64,000 bases of DNA, from the NCBI GenBank assembly GCA_964019165.1, contig OZ025269.1:6920669-6984668 (forward strand). Direction: 5' to 3'. Below, one piece after another: positions 49,963 to 63,269 of the stretch. The notes below the pieces were generated by a model. The model worked only from the letters and a program-made list of their open reading frames with translations. It was not told the origin of the DNA and did not search any database. Each line of letters opens with the position of its first letter. Position 1 is the first letter of the stretch. The position numbers and the translations under genes are program-made. The DNA comes from Mastigias papua. Taxonomy: Eukaryota; Cnidaria; Scyphozoa; Rhizostomeae; Mastigiidae.

Positions 49963-50230
49963 TTCCATTTTCTTGTACTTCAGGCAATATTTTTCCTGAA
50001 TCGTGTTGCTTGTAGTAAAACGTAACAGTTTAATTCATAAATTCAACTTTGAAGTCCCTTTAGCTTTACAGTTTTGTTACGTCAATACCAAAGTGCAGCT
50101 GGCATGAAGGAGGGGCATGATGGCCAATTGATTTATACACCACCGGCCTGCTTTTGTATTAAATCGTGTCGCCTATACTGTTTTGCCAGAGTACTGAATC
50201 AACGAGCCTGCTATAAGTATTCAAAGTTTT

Positions 50231-51086
50231 ACTACTTTAAAGGAAGAAACTGTCGCGGGAATTAACTATCGTGAGGTAAATCTCGCGACTTTAGCGACAG
50301 TTTCTTCCGCCAAAGATCATTTTTGGCCCTTTCACGACAGTTAATTCCCGTGACTTTTAAATTTTTCAGGGAAATTTCAACACAATTCTTGAATTTATTA
50401 AAAATTGCGTGGGTTCGTCAGGTACAAAACACGAACTTCAAGTACAATTTTTGAAAGCAACGTGTCTCTTTTATCGTGTCTGCATCCATCAGAGTTACAT
50501 TTCTAAACCAAAAATAATTGTGGAAATAATTGATAACATATGACACACCATAGTTGCTTCCATTGGAGAAATAAAACACACATAAGATTAAGCACACATA
50601 TTATACTAGAACTAGCGGCATTAATATCACTTTCTCTAATGTAGTCTGGACAAATAAGAAAACCTGAGAAATAAGAAACGCCAAGCTGAAACTGGAGCCA
50701 AATCTACTTATAAAAAAGCGTGTATCGTTGCAATTGTTTTTAGTGATTTTAAAAACTTCATTTTTCTACCTAACGGACTCTCGTAATCAGATTGTGATAT
50801 CCAGTTTTGATTGCAAATATTCTGGTTTAAAGTATCAGTGAGCTCACACATTTTGAATTTTCGTAAAGTTTTATTTGGTTTTGTTTAAGATTCGGCTTTC
50901 GTGGAAAGAAGAAACCAAACAATGTTACTCATCCAGTAATTCGCGACAGTTAATTCCCGCGAAAATTAAATTTTCCAGCGTTCGCGACAGCTAATTCCCG
51001 CGACAGTTTACACACAAAAAAATTCAAATCATTGGCGACTTTTCGCTACAGTTTCTTCCCGCGACAGTTTCTTCCTTTAAAGTAGT
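50231..51086. mobile_element. 856-bp DNA transposon with perfect 31-bp TIRs
   Basis: The left end 50231-50261 starts ACTACTTTAAAGGAAGAAAC and is the exact inverse of 51056-51086. Six or more internal blocks contain GCGACAGTT followed by either AATTCCCGCGA or TCTTCC, near both ends and in both orientations (50241, 50283, 50331, 50939, 50980, 51044). There is no coding capacity, so it is non-autonomous. No convincing target duplication is visible around any of the possible end positions. Confidence 0.85.
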
Positions 51087-53929
51087 TAGAATCTTAGACG
51101 CTCTGTTTTGCATTCACTGAAGTTTCATGCATTAGAAGTCCCGTATTCTTAAAGTACTTTTAGGAACCAATTCGCCTACCTTCAAGTCCAGAATGCTATC
51201 TGTCTCCACACACACAGAGGGTCGGTGGTATTTGATATTTTCATTTCAGCTATGAATAGGGAGCAGCAATAAGACCTGTAGTAAGCATACAGTGATGCAG
51301 CTGAAATTCTAATTGCGTAAGATCATGCTTCTGCCATATAAATAGGAGTACTAGAATGTGTGGTAGGCCACGTGAAGCGTAATACCAATGGGGACTTAAA
51401 ATGGTAGCACCACGGTGGCAAAAAGACAAGCGGCACTGTGAACTCTAGGCAAACAACAAAGACCAAATGTCGCATAACGCGTAATTAACACGTTGCAACA
51501 CGTTGCAACACGGTAGAAAATCCAACTTCTGGACGAAAGAACTTATTTTTCATCCGTAAGTATACACGCATGCGGGATTTTCTCTTATGACTTGTAGGCC
51601 CAGTCATTTTCTATTTAATGCTAATTCGTCTACTGATTTATATTGACCTTATTTACAAATACTGTGCACATATCTAGCTAAAATTGCAACAAGGATATTT
51701 ACTGATTTACTAGATTCATGCATGTATAGAGATGAATAGCAACTTTCAGCATCTGGGTGCAAATGTGACAAGCAATTTCTATCAGGTCACTATCAATAAC
51801 CCCAAGATATCACTTGCCCAGAGACCTTCGGGAAACCAATTCAAAAAACATAACTAACTTTTTGGCTTTGCTTTAACATAACAAGAATATAAGGTTTAAT
51901 CAAATAAATACCTGTAATCATTCAGTCATAATATGAGCGCCGGAAGATAAACCGAAGCAGCAGATGCTGGACAAGCAACAGGATGTAAACTAACAGAAGA
52001 GGCCTTAGAAAGTACAAAAGTCTTCACTTTTCCAGTTGACGAACTTATCTTTTGTAAAAAAAGTATTCCATCATTCCCAGTCTTACACAATCAGATCCTA
52101 GTATCTGAATAACAAATGTGACCCATGCTTTCTTCAACAGAAAGTTGATCAAGTTTGCAATAAGATGAAATGTAGGGTATCACGGGGGAATTTTCATGGG
52201 TCTTTTAGTCAAATCTTGAAGCAAGAGAGTATGAAATTCATGTTCTTTTGGGCATACATCAAAGTATTAACCAAATCAGGAATGTATTGATACATATGGG
52301 TACATTTTGCCATTCCTCTGTAGAAAATACATCAAAGGAATGTGAAAATCCTGTGACCAAACATTGGTTTCTTCTTTATCTTCTCTCACTGCGTTTTTAT
52401 TAAATCTGAGAATATTAAAATTCAAAATAACAAGGCTGCTAATGACATTAAACTTCTCATGAATGGTATGTCCACCAACTTCTTTGTTATCATGTCATGT
52501 TGTTGGGCAACTATGTTTTGAAATATAACCTTTTCGGAATCATATTGAAATACTACATATGTCAAAAATTGTATTTCACAAAAAAACACACTTTGTTAGA
52601 AATATGATACATTCCTTACACATATGATCTATGATCCGTATATACTATGCTTCTTAGAAAAGTACTATATTTTTAAACAAGTAAAGCAAATTGGGTTGAT
52701 AAAACAATCCTACAGCTTTGCACCTATAAGCATTTCAAATTACTTTTCACCTTAGGGGATAATCGCTTAGCAACAGTTAAATGTGTCAATTTCGCTGGTA
52801 CAGCCAAGTATCGTTAGATATTCATAGATAACAAAAATTTACCCTTTCTCTTAATTCCATAGGCATCATATCATACACATGAACAGATTTTATCACTGTG
52901 AAGAATGCTGCTAGATCTTCTGCCAAGGTATTCTTTACACAAAATACTGATATACTTTTAAGATGCTATAATACCTGTTAACTGGTTTGCACCTCTCTTT
53001 GAGCCATATTAGACAAGAGAGCAAGATGTATTACCTGAAGTGCAGAGCACAACTGCCATCCGTCCATGGAGAATCCATAGATAGAGTACTGGAATTGCCA
53101 ACACAATCTAAGTACAGTTTAGCAACCTTATTTATTATTTCAAGAAATTGATTCCTTTCGAAAATATAAAAGAGTTTTCACATAAAATCATTGAATCCAG
53201 GTAGGGCATTATTAATTTTGTAAACTCTATCTATTAGAGTACGAATAAGAACACGCTTGTGAGAAAATGAATTAAAACTAGAAAAATTGGCAAGCAATCT
53301 TGTTAAAACTTTAAACTGAGTTTTGAGACGGGAAGGACTTCAATTGTTTGTTCCAAAACATCAATAAACGTCAAATTCCCTTCTGCTTCTTCCCCCGTAG
53401 TGAGCTTGATCTCAGGATGTTGCAAGTTGAAGAATTAAATGAACAATAATGCTTTATTCATATATCATAAAATTAATATATAAGTGTATAGAAGGTTCTT
53501 GATAGTTATTGAGCCATAAGGTTTTGATAATATTCGAAGAAGAGAGTAGTCAGAAAAGGTGGAAGTTGAGAGCCCTAGACAACACTCTCCATATGATAAT
53601 GCATTTTCCTGTTTAAAAGGTGCCAAGTTTAAGCAGTATCAATTGCAAATGCTAGGTACGATCAGTCTTGTAAAGTTTAAAGTTAGTCCATCGCTCTGTA
53701 ATATAAGAAACTGCAAGATCGACAGTCTTTTTAAGAGGTCTATTGGTAAAAAAGCTTAACAGAAATGGACATTTTGTAATATAAGCGAGAAAATGGAATT
53801 AGAAAAGGAAAAACCTAGTCTATAAATCTATCGAGGAAAAGTAGCAACAACCGAAATAAGCCATAAAATCAATGTATCCAACAAAGGCAAAGGTGGAATC
53901 ATCGATACACCCTTGATCTACAAGATGGA
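51087..53929. other. No gene recognised
   Basis: About 2.8 kb of AT-rich DNA. A small CACGTTGCAA tandem occurs near 51490. Nothing else supported. Confidence 0.4.
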
Positions 53930-54295
53930 AAAACGAGCGACCCAGTGAGGGTTGCCAATGGTTTCAGTAGTTTCCTTGCATCCATTGTCACGGCATTGCG
54001 AAAAAAGACCATACCATTGTACAATTTTGACTGTATGCCACCAACAGCAATACCTAATAGAGCTAAATTTCGTTCCATGTCAAGGCTCGAAGTTGAGCAA
54101 GACTTGAAGTCCATGAAACGTACCAAGTCAACCGATACTGATAATCTGCCACCAGGTTTGCTAAGGGATGCTTCATGCGGAATATCTGTTCCCAGAGCTT
54201 ATCTCATCAATCTCTGCTGGCAGATAGGGACTTTCTAACCGAATGGAAGCAGGCAGAGATTGCGTCAAGTCATAAATCTAGTTTACGTGGATAAA
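53930..54295 (+). pseudogene. LINE ORF2 fragment, start of RT domain
   Basis: Reads RVANGFSSFLASIVTALRKK, then SMSRLEVEQDLKSMKRTKST, DTDNLPPGLLRDASCGIS and LINLCWQIGTF. This is the N-terminal RT block of Jockey-like elements (F...V...LxxLKxxKAxGxDxLPxxLLKDxAxxIxxPLxxLINxSLxxGxFPxxWK). It is truncated after the equivalent of FPxxWKxA. The wording is compatible with the family whose 3' halves lie at 57958 and 60960. Confidence 0.75.
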
Positions 54296-54349
54296 TGAAT
54301 AAATATAACGTTCATACACTTCCTTGAAAATACATTTGAATAAAGAGTC

Positions 54350-54665
54350 TATTGGTACTACAGAACTTCATTCTAGCACAATAAGGCGTGAACATTCTTT
54401 TAGCACATTGAAAATCTTTGTTTTCCTATACTCGTCAGAGTATGAAACATCCGATCGAAAGATGAAACGAAATATATAGCGAGATGCATATAGATTCATG
54501 TGGTATAATGAATACTGCGTCCATTTAACCATATGGTTGGCCAATGGTCACCTAGTCACCATTCTATACTTGAAGAGCCACAGGGAGAAGATGAGCTCTG
54601 TTTGTTTTTCATGAAGCCGGGTTTTGAGTATTTATTTAAGCTGATTCCAAAACACCTAAAAGTAT
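54350..54665 (+). repeat. Interspersed repeat, copy B
   Basis: Related to 44890-45240 through CTCGTCAGAGTATGAAAC, GAAATATATAGC, CTTGAAGAG and GGGTTTTGAG. It stops at ATTCCAAAACACCTAAA, before the last 40 bases of copy A. Upstream it shares GTCTRTTGGTACTACAGAAC with the copy at 58970-59345, so those two extend further 5' than copy A. Confidence 0.7.
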
Positions 54666-57439
54666 ACTTGATGTAAGATTCAAAAGACTTTAGCGCGTAG
54701 TAAAGTACTTGGAAGTGGGTAAATGGATAACATTCAGTCATGAATTGGTGGTTTTATGATCGTGTAGACTAGGACTTACATTCCAGGTGAGTTCACCGGT
54801 CTCCTCATTGTTAGTCAAGTTCATCAGTGAAAACCAGATGAAAAGCATGATGAATAGGTATTGATGTATGAAGAAACAACATGTCCACCTGCTCATTATT
54901 CACCTGCTGTATTCTTTTGACCATGTGATAAACGTCGATTCTATACGCTGATAAATTTTCAGCTGCCCAGTGGTCCTACGGCTTCTAGGTTCTAGTTTAA
55001 TTATTGTTCAATCATTTGAATTGTGATATTGCTCCAAGAGAATGCAATACTGACACTCACAAAAGCAGCAAATAAAACATTCACGGTAAGTGAAATAGCC
55101 TTGCTTTTCAGCCAACATAGTCTTCAATCGCATTTGACAATTCTCGCGAGTAGTTTGAAAGCCACGGCTAACAGACTTACACTGAAGCAGATAGTTCACG
55201 ACAAAAGATGCATTCTGTCTAGTTTCTGCATTGAAAGCAAAACTTTTCAAAGCTGCAGGGTTTAGATTTCACTAAGTTTCCTTAGGATATATTTATTTCA
55301 GATGAGCTTAAACCGTTATTTTCTTTAAGCACTGAACTTTCTTTATTTGGGATTAGGAATGAACAGTCTTTTACTAGATATTCTTAACTTCACCGTTGCA
55401 CAACTAGATAAGACTGGCGAAGCCTCCTTGGTTTGAATTACAAATGAGTGTTTACCTTTCATATGTAAATGATATCTAAGGAAATCAATATGATTTAATA
55501 TAGTGCTATTTGTGGACATCGTTAATCTTAGGAAGATACTTCAGCTGCTCAACGCTAACATTTGTATGAATTAATCATTTTACAAATGAATTTTCCAATA
55601 TTGAAAACAATGCATTAATTATCTGCCTTGTATTTGAGTAATGAAATAGCCATCATTCCTTTGTAAGTAGAAAAATTTTTAGTATTGACAAAAACTGACT
55701 CCAGAAACTATTACTTTAAACGATAGCACCAGTCTTTTTCACTGATATTTGTGTATAATCGTCTTTACCGGACGAATCAAAGAACTGCAGAGCCGAAAAT
55801 GCTTAAGAAATGTTGTCTTTGACATCTTAATCAAAAGAACTTTTGCTGCAAAGGTCAGGTGAATACACACTGAAGAAGTAAAGTGGCTTTGTCATTGCGC
55901 ACTTTACAGTTTATCAAACAAGCATTGGTTGTCCCCGCACACTAAAGTTGCGTATGATTTTGACTTCAGCTCAATGGCTGAACATTTTCCTTGTAGATGT
56001 GGTGATTGTAATCATTGATCTAAAAGTATTTATGCGTATCAGTGCTCTCAACTTCGATATCATTTGAAGCAATATGGATTCAACCGTAGAAAACATCAGA
56101 GACGTATCGATATTCTTGCTTTAAAGTGACTTTTTAGTATGTATTCTGTTCCAGTTAATGCTCCTTTTTTATGTAAATGTCCATTCGGTAATCCACCACC
56201 CACCCTAAAGCAACTACCCTTCTAAAACTGCAAAGTGTATTTGAAAACTGCAGTACATGATAGGAATTTTGTTAAGTGAGTGTTGAAACATATTCAGACA
56301 ATGAAATATGATTAGACAAATTTCATTTAAAGTCTCCATTCGTTGATAGGCTTACGGTAGTGAAACTGGTTGAGTCAATAATCTAAGCAAATTTTTGCTT
56401 CATTTGCATGTAAAAGAATTTCAAAATCTCAAAATAGTGAGTTCAGAGTTCATCCTACCGTAGTTCATGCGAAGCCATTCAGTCAGTTAGATTTTTTGCC
56501 TTATACACAACAACTACTTCACAAATAACATGCATCCAGCATTCATTAAAATCACAAAAAATCATCATCAAGTAACCTCTGCATGCATTGCATGCAACAT
56601 ATTAAATCACAGTAAATCATAAAAACCTAACGAAAAGGCAACTGTATTACAGACCCCGTTACTTACTATTATAGTAAGGAGGCATTTATGTTTCCGGATG
56701 GTCGCTTGATTTTGAAACTAATATATTGATGATTAGCTAAATAGTTTTTTAAACAATGATATTATAGTTAATATGATCAAATGTACATTGTGCTTTATTT
56801 GACAAATTAGCCAGCTGCGTTAGGTGAAGATCACAAACTTGGTGTTGCCTTGTATCATTTCCAAAAATAATTTTATAACTGCTTTTGTCGCACAATGAAG
56901 AATACAATAATTTCCCATGAATATTTTGTGCTTTTCTTAGTATTCCCCATACCTTCTTTGATCCAAGAGAATTACTAAATATCCTACACAATAAATGAAT
57001 ATAAGATTGACCCTATTGAGGATTTGTTGATGTGAGTTGTGATCTTGAACAACGTTTTGATATTATAGACAAGTAATGGATTACAACAATGCATAACTAG
57101 ACGCTATTCAATGGTGCATCGCTGAGAATTATTGCCTTCAAGCGTTGCAGATTATTGCCGAGCATAAGTATATCTTTTTCGTAAATAAGGGATATGAGCA
57201 CTGGATAACACATTACAATTATTTCCCCGTTTTCAACAACAACTAAATTTTGGATGTGAACGGGAGATATTTATCTTTTCTAACTGAAGGTACGTTAACG
57301 GTTGAGACATCAGCAGGATTTTTCTATGATATACAGGAAGTATGAGCTACCTCTTATAACTATAATCTAATTGAATTCTTATTGCTACTTTTGAAGTTCA
57401 TAATTTTAAGCATAATATATTTATCATTAAGTTTCAGAT
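54666..57439. other. No gene recognised; upstream of gene 2
   Basis: Overlapping frames on both strands at 55008-55265 are long but mirror each other and have no motif. The region just before 57430 may hold the promoter or 5' UTR of the small gene below. No core element was identified. Confidence 0.35.
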
Positions 57440-57512
57440 ATGGGTCAACAAGGGTCGAGAAAACTAAATCACACCAATGAGACTGAAATTGAAACCGCTA
57501 TTACTGATGAAG
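57440..57512 (+). CDS. Small gene 2, first coding exon (MGQQGS start)
   Basis: Follows TAAGTTTCAG|AT, starts with ATG and reads MGQQGSRKLNHTNETEIETA, then ITDE plus one base at GAAG|GTAGAG. Gly2 with Ser6 (M-G-x-x-x-S) is the classic N-myristoylation pattern, so membrane attachment is plausible. The phase (1) matches the acceptor phase of the exon at 63270, where the split codon becomes Gly. The exon is defined by splice sites, phase and start context only. Additional exons in the 5.7-kb intron are possible if they keep phase. Confidence 0.5.
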
Positions 57513-57726
57513 GTAGAGCCTTAAATTCTTTACTTTGCAGTTTTATCTCATATAGAAAATTTATGATGAGAAGCCATTTCCTAATACATTTCGTAAACCT
57601 AAACTTGTTAATAGTTTTGCAAAGTCGATTTCTATTTGCTGAGAAGCTTTTACATATATTTATTATCACATGTTTACTTATGGAATCAAACATATATTTT
57701 GCATATATTAAGATTATTTAGTATTT
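57513..57726 (+). other. Start of the gene 2 intron
   Basis: Nothing recognised. The open frame continues past the donor but becomes hydrophobic and AT-biased. Confidence 0.4.
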
Positions 57727-58710
57727 CACTAGGGCGGTAACATTCTTTCAACATACTGAAACCTTTTTTCGTCCGACATTCTTTAAAGTATGAAACATTG
57801 GATAATGACCGACAGGTGAACCGAAATATATAGCCAGATGCGGATACACGTGATATGATGAATAATTTGTCCACTTAGCCGTATGTTTGGCCACTCAACA
57901 CCTATTCACCGTTGTTTACTTGAAGAGTTCAAGGAAGAAAATAAACTCTTTTTGTCAAGCTTATTGTAAAATTAGAGGAGATCTTCTCACGTGTGTGAAC
58001 AATATATTGTACAAATATGGTTTCAGACATTTGAGCAACAAAGAGTTACTACAAATCATTCTTTATGGCCACGAAAAATTACCGTATTTGCAGAAATTTT
58101 AGCAATGACCGTACAATATATCCATGATTCTAAGTGTTTCGAAAAAATGACCACAACTAACTCTTCTGATTACCCTTAAAGCTTCTGTCCTTGTTTAAAT
58201 GAATAAGTAACTAGTGTTCATACCATCTATTTCCCTTTTCTTAGCATCCCAATATTTATACTACTAAAAGGTTATTTTAAGGTCGTTCCTCCGCTACGTA
58301 ACGCTTAACACTGCCGTATTTGGGGCCTTCACCTTCTCCTCAAGACGTTCCTGATAGCACGGCCTATCATGTGTTTTTTTTGACAAATTAGTTTTGAGGT
58401 TCCCCCTCTCTCCCTTACGGGTGAAGGAGTTGCGTAACGGGTGAATGATACATTTTATTTAGTTATTTATTTGTGTTTAATTGCTTTCTTTTAGGTATTT
58501 ATGTGTAATGGGTACAGGGTTGCTATGTAATTCCATGCTTCCTGTGGTATCGTTTTTGTATTGTATGTTTTGTAAATATTTATGCGAATAAAAAAAAATT
58601 TTTGGTTACACAAGATTGGGTTTTGAGTCTTAATGTAAACTGATTCGATAGTACATGAAAGGACGATCTTGCTTGCTCTATGATCCGAAAATTATCGTCT
58701 GTATGTTTGT
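57727..58710 (+). repeat. Interspersed repeat, copy C, left arm of a fold-back, interrupted
   Basis: Repeat sequence at 57727-57957 (TTTCACTAGGGCGG to AACTCTTTTTG) resumes at 58606 (GTTACACAAGATTGGG) and runs to about 58710 (AAAATTATCGTCTG). The break is exactly where copy A reads CTTTTTGTTTACAC without interruption. Together it forms the inverse of 58970-59345. Confidence 0.8.
57958..58605 (+). mobile_element. LINE 3' end inserted in the repeat arm, TSD TTTTTG
   Basis: Coding remnant GFRHLSNKELLQIILYGHEK near 58020-58080, then a long 3' UTR ending ATTTATGCGAATAAAAAAAAA. It is the same family as 60960-62830 (ILLYGHEELPFDSN there). TTTTTG occurs at both borders (ending 57957 and 58605), a short target duplication. 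It is 5'-truncated, as expected for target-primed reverse transcription. Confidence 0.75.
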
Positions 58711-58969
58711 TTAAAACAATATAAAATGTAAAACAAGAAATAAAGGGTAATCCCAGCAACGAGTGTCCATCCGCTAGTCCTACATGCCCATGTGAAGTGG
58801 ACGCACCACACAGAGACTAGTAGACAGAATAAAACATGTTCCCATGACCATCAGGAAGAAAAGCAATGTAGTAAGAGGACAGCGACCTCGTATATGCAAA
58901 ACAATAATCCTAAAATGACTTGTGATTCGGCCATAGGACAACATCTTATTACATATCCAGACTGCGCCA
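58711..58969. other. Centre of the fold-back element
   Basis: Unique sequence between the two arms. Overlapping open frames on both strands have no motif. Confidence 0.5.
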
Positions 58970-59345
58970 AAACATTTGCAGATGATAATTTTCGGATCGT
59001 TGGGCAAGCAAGATCGTCCTTTCATTTAAGTGTTTTGGAATCAGTTTACATTAAAACTCAAAACCCAACCTAATGTAAACGAGAAGATTTCATTTCCTCA
59101 CTTAGACTCTTCAAGTGAACAATAGTGAATAGGTGTTAAGTGGCCAAACATACGGCTAGCTGGACAAATTATTCATCATATCACGTGCATCCGCATCTGG
59201 CTATATATTTCAGTTCACCTTCCAGTCGTTATCCGAAGCTTCATACTCTGACGAGTGTTGGGCGAGAACAGTATGCTAAATGAATGTCCCGCCTTTTCGT
59301 GCTATAGTAAAGTTCTGTAGTACCAACAGACTTTTCACTTATTTA
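58970..59345 (-). repeat. Interspersed repeat, copy D, right arm of the fold-back
   Basis: In minus orientation reads GTTGGTACTACAGAACTTTA, then ACTATAGCACGAAAAGGCGG and the rest of the repeat as in copy A, ending near TCGTTGGGCAAGCAAGATCG (+ strand) and GATGATAATTTTCGG. It is the best-preserved copy at the 5' side. Confidence 0.8.
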
Positions 59346-60959
59346 GTATTGTGTGCAGATCAAATAGTGACAGGTTGATAGGCTAACTATCACTTTGCAA
59401 CATGGTAAATTGTATAAAAACTATGCATCTCTAGAGCTGAAGTTGAAACATGCTGGACTAGATTCTTAGTTTCAGAATAAGACAAAATAGTGAAAAGACA
59501 TCTTTCACATCTTTGAATCATTTTCCAACTGACCTTAGAAAAACAAGCTTTTATGATTTACGCATTGTGCAAACCAGACCATTGATATTCTTTAGAGATC
59601 TTATTGATATTTTTTATATAATTTTGGAATCATTGAAAAGGTACTAATTTGAGATATTTTTTAAATAGAAAGATACCCAAATACCGCCTATCAATGTTAT
59701 ATGTAGATATTTATGCTCACAATTTCAATACTTTAAAATCGTTGGACACATTCTAAAGGTTTATTATTCAAATGCCATTCCTGTTGCGATGTAAAGTTTA
59801 CTTTTGGAAAAATCTAGAATATATGGAAAGAAAAGTTATAGATCTATTTGGGACTTTTTCCAAAATAATTCCTCAGAAAGAAGATTTCAAGATATCCTAT
59901 ATCAGCATAATCTTTACTATGATTACAAGAATGGCAAAGAGGATTGCTCTAATGCTGGTTTTACAAGCCCAATCTTTTAGCAGTACATGGAAACTGCTAG
60001 AGATGTGCTTAAAAATTGACTGATTGTGTCACATCAACTCATCAAGAAAAATAGTTTATTTCATAAAAAATAAGTTATATTCAGAGGACCGGTGTCACTT
60101 ACCCAATATTTCTAGTATATTTTGGTTTATACTTAAACAGAATATTTGTTCCACTCACAAAATATATATAATTGAATAGTTTCATATTAATCCAAGTAGT
60201 GAAAATTTATATGGTTATGCTCTATAACAAACTAATTGAGCATTCCAATGTTCCTCCTTGCATGTGTTCAAGGCAGTTGATGTCTGCATTGAACTGACTT
60301 TATGAATTATTTATCCTTGGAAATAATGCTGCTTATGAAACAAAAGAATAGTGCTTTTGCAGCATGTTTTATGAGAGAGACTTCATATTGATAAAGTTAC
60401 AAGTAGTTTATCAACAAATTCTGACAATGCACCTGGCAAAATTTCCATGCATTTCCTCAATGCCATCAAATATTAACTATTAAACTATTCATCTAGATAG
60501 ATATTATCGAATATAATCCAAGACACAGCTGTTTGCTACTTCTTAAAATGCTTCGTTTCAAATTCCATATTGATAACGAAAGACTGGTTTTTCGAAAAAT
60601 TTGGTAAGAAAATTTCCTGATCACACTTGTCTCTGTTCGCTCACTACATCTTACAGTGTGAAGTGACTTCCATTATAAACCATTGCATATTTGAAACAAT
60701 TAGAGAATTATGAGTATCTTATAAGGAAGAGAATGCTTTTTGAGATAAATGAAAGCTCAATATTTTTGTTGGGCTTAAGGATCATGCACCATTTCATGAC
60801 ACTTTACATCCTTTCACTAAAAAAAGTGCAATTAGAAAACAAGAAATCGCAAGAAAGAGATTTTTCCTCTGAAGCTTGCACCAATTAGAGATGACTTTGA
60901 CTCCATTAACTTTTTCTCTTTCCAGAAGATCTTTATAACAATGCTTTTCAATTTAATTG
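59346..60959. other. Gene 2 intron, nothing recognised
   Basis: Frames 59772-60023 and 60691-60888 (+) have no motif. Confidence 0.4.
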
Positions 60960-62830
60960 ACTTCGAGTGGGACGCGTCCGCTTGAAGAAAATAGAACATA
61001 TATTTGGATCAAGGTCTTATTTACAAACTGCGGCAATGTGGTGTTTCTGCTAAGCTACTGATGTTAATGGAAAGCTTTCTCAGTGATAGAAAACAGCGTA
61101 CTGTTTTGAATGGTAAGACGTCTACATGGCATGCCATCTCAGCTGGTGTTCCCAGGGTTCTATCCTTGATCCTCCTTTGTTTCTCATTTATATTAATGAC
61201 TTGACGGCTGGTTTAAGGTGTAATGTGAGACTATTTTCCGATGACACATCGATCTTCACAGTTGTTCACGATCCACATACAGCTGACAAAACCATGATCT
61301 GAATCTTATTAAGCTTTGGGCGCACAATTGGTGAATGTCCTCTAATCCTGACCCCAACAAGCAAGCAACCAAAGTGACCTTTTCCAAAGAGAGAATTCAA
61401 ATGAATCACTCGCCTATATCTTTTAATGATCTCACTGTACAGAGCGTCCAGGAACATAAGCACCTATGAATCATACAAGACTCTAAATTGTCCTTTACTA
61501 GCCACAGCAAGTCTATTATTTCTATTTCAAGCCAAGGAATAGGGATGTTGAGATTCCTCTAAAAATACGTACAACGACACACCCTCAACGAAATGCACAA
61601 ACTGTATGTCCGGCCACACTTGGATTATGGTGACTTTATATATCACATTCCACATAGCATGTGCAAATTTATTCATTGTGTTAAATTAATCAATCAAATG
61701 GAGAAACTTGATAACCTTCAATATTCTGCTGCATTAGCAGTAACTGGCGCATGGAAGGGCACATCGCGTGAAAAATATATGATGAGCTTGGCTAGGAGTC
61801 TCTCGACCTCCGGCGATGGAGTAGATGTCTTGTTCTCTTTTATAAGATTCTAACCATTTAACTCCGGGTTACACAACAAGTCCTATACCTCAACGTCAAG
61901 AGTCAAGCGATAGTCTGCGCAGGCGAGCTACAATACGGCAAATACGTGCGAGAACAGAGAGACTCAAATCAACTTTCTACTCAAGCTGCTTGTCGGAATG
62001 GGAAACACTTGACCCTGAAATTCGAGAATCCAGCTCAGTGACTGTTTTCAAGAAACAACTACTAGGACTCATTCGTTCACCCTCTAAATCAGTCTACGAC
62101 ATTCACGATCCAAAGCGTTTATCTATTTAAATGCAGCTACCCGTTGGACTCAGTAAGCTAAATTTTCATAAATTCAAACATAACTTTAAGGGTGCTTTAA
62201 ATCGCATGTGCCTGATTAATACGGTATTGAGGATACGAAGCACATTTTGCTGCTATGGCATGCCTATGATATACACAGATGAGATCTACTCGACAGCGTT
62301 TACGCAATATTGCGTCATCATGGCCTATCAAACCCTCCAAACAAACAACTATTGCAAATACTCCTTTATGGCCACGAAGAGCTACCTTTTGATTCAAATA
62401 CAAACGTTCTTCAGGCAACATTAAATATAGTCAGGCCTCAGAACTGTTCAAATAAGTTACTAACTCTCTCGTGTAAATCTCTCTCGTGTAAATCCTTTTC
62501 TTTTTTATGTAAATTTGTTTTTCTTTATGATTAGAGTTGTGTCGCTCATCATGCCTGGGTGCCAACTTGGCAGTTTAGCAGGAACCTAGGTACACTTGCT
62601 TTCTCCTTTGATAGCTCTTCGTAAGCTTTCATTCAAATTTGCAACGCTATGGGCACTACGGGTAACAACACTCTAATTACTGCTGTAGCTAAATATTTTG
62701 TAACTCTTTTTTGTAATACTTGTGTCTCTATGTTAAGTGTAAGTCTTAGGGTTGTTATGTATTGTCATGCTTCCTTCGCTTTTGTATTGTAATAGTTGTT
62801 TTTTCTGTAAATTCTATGAGATTAAAAAAT
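60960..62830 (+). mobile_element. LINE ORF2 3' half with 3' UTR, broken
   Basis: RT reads GLIYKLRQCGVSAKLLMLME, SFLSDRKQRTVLNG and [18 protein letters not shown] (usual [19 protein letters not shown]). [20 protein letters not shown] follows; the catalytic box is F-S-D-D. Next come a frame-broken SPISFNDLTVQ-like block, LYVRPHLDYGDFIYH, AALAVTGAWKGTSREKY, LSEWETLDPEIRESSS-like and SVYDIHDP, then VGLSKLNFHKFKHNF and ILLYGHEELPFDSN. The 3' UTR runs to ATTAAAAAATAG at about 62830. It is the same family as 57958-58605 and probably as 53930-54295, inserted in the gene 2 intron in the same orientation as the gene. Confidence 0.85.
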
Positions 62831-63269
62831 AGTCTACATTTTCATGCTATAAACTTAAATGCTTGAAGTTGGCAATTAATAAATTACTCAAACATTAACC
62901 AAAAACATGGCCACAGATTTGATTCTTTTTATGATAAAACTTGCAATGTCCAAATCATTATTTTGAGCTTGGCTTTGTTGTCGAGACAGATAACTTTTTC
63001 TATGATAATTTACTCAAAATACATTAGACACTTATATTAGCATCTATTCGCCTCGCAATGCATGTCATTTTCCTGTTGCCAGCAATTTCTCGACCAGTAA
63101 TACTTTGGAGCTTGATTGGTTTTCTTAACAGAAGTCTATTTCATTAACAGACTTCAACAGCTGCTCATCAACTTTCTCAGAGATGAAAGTAGCAATGCTA
63201 AATAGTATCTAATTTGACATCCTATCCCTTGTAACTATTTATTGCTAACAACGATGCAATCTTTTCTAG
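62831..63269 (+). other. End of the gene 2 intron
   Basis: No element recognised. The acceptor is CAATCTTTTCTAG. Confidence 0.5.

Noticed and set aside
50074..50265. 63-residue + strand frame
   Set aside because: Runs into the terminal inverted repeat of the 50231-51086 element and has no motif.
55008..55265. Two overlapping 80-residue frames on opposite strands
   Set aside because: Mirror frames without motif, signal or splice context.
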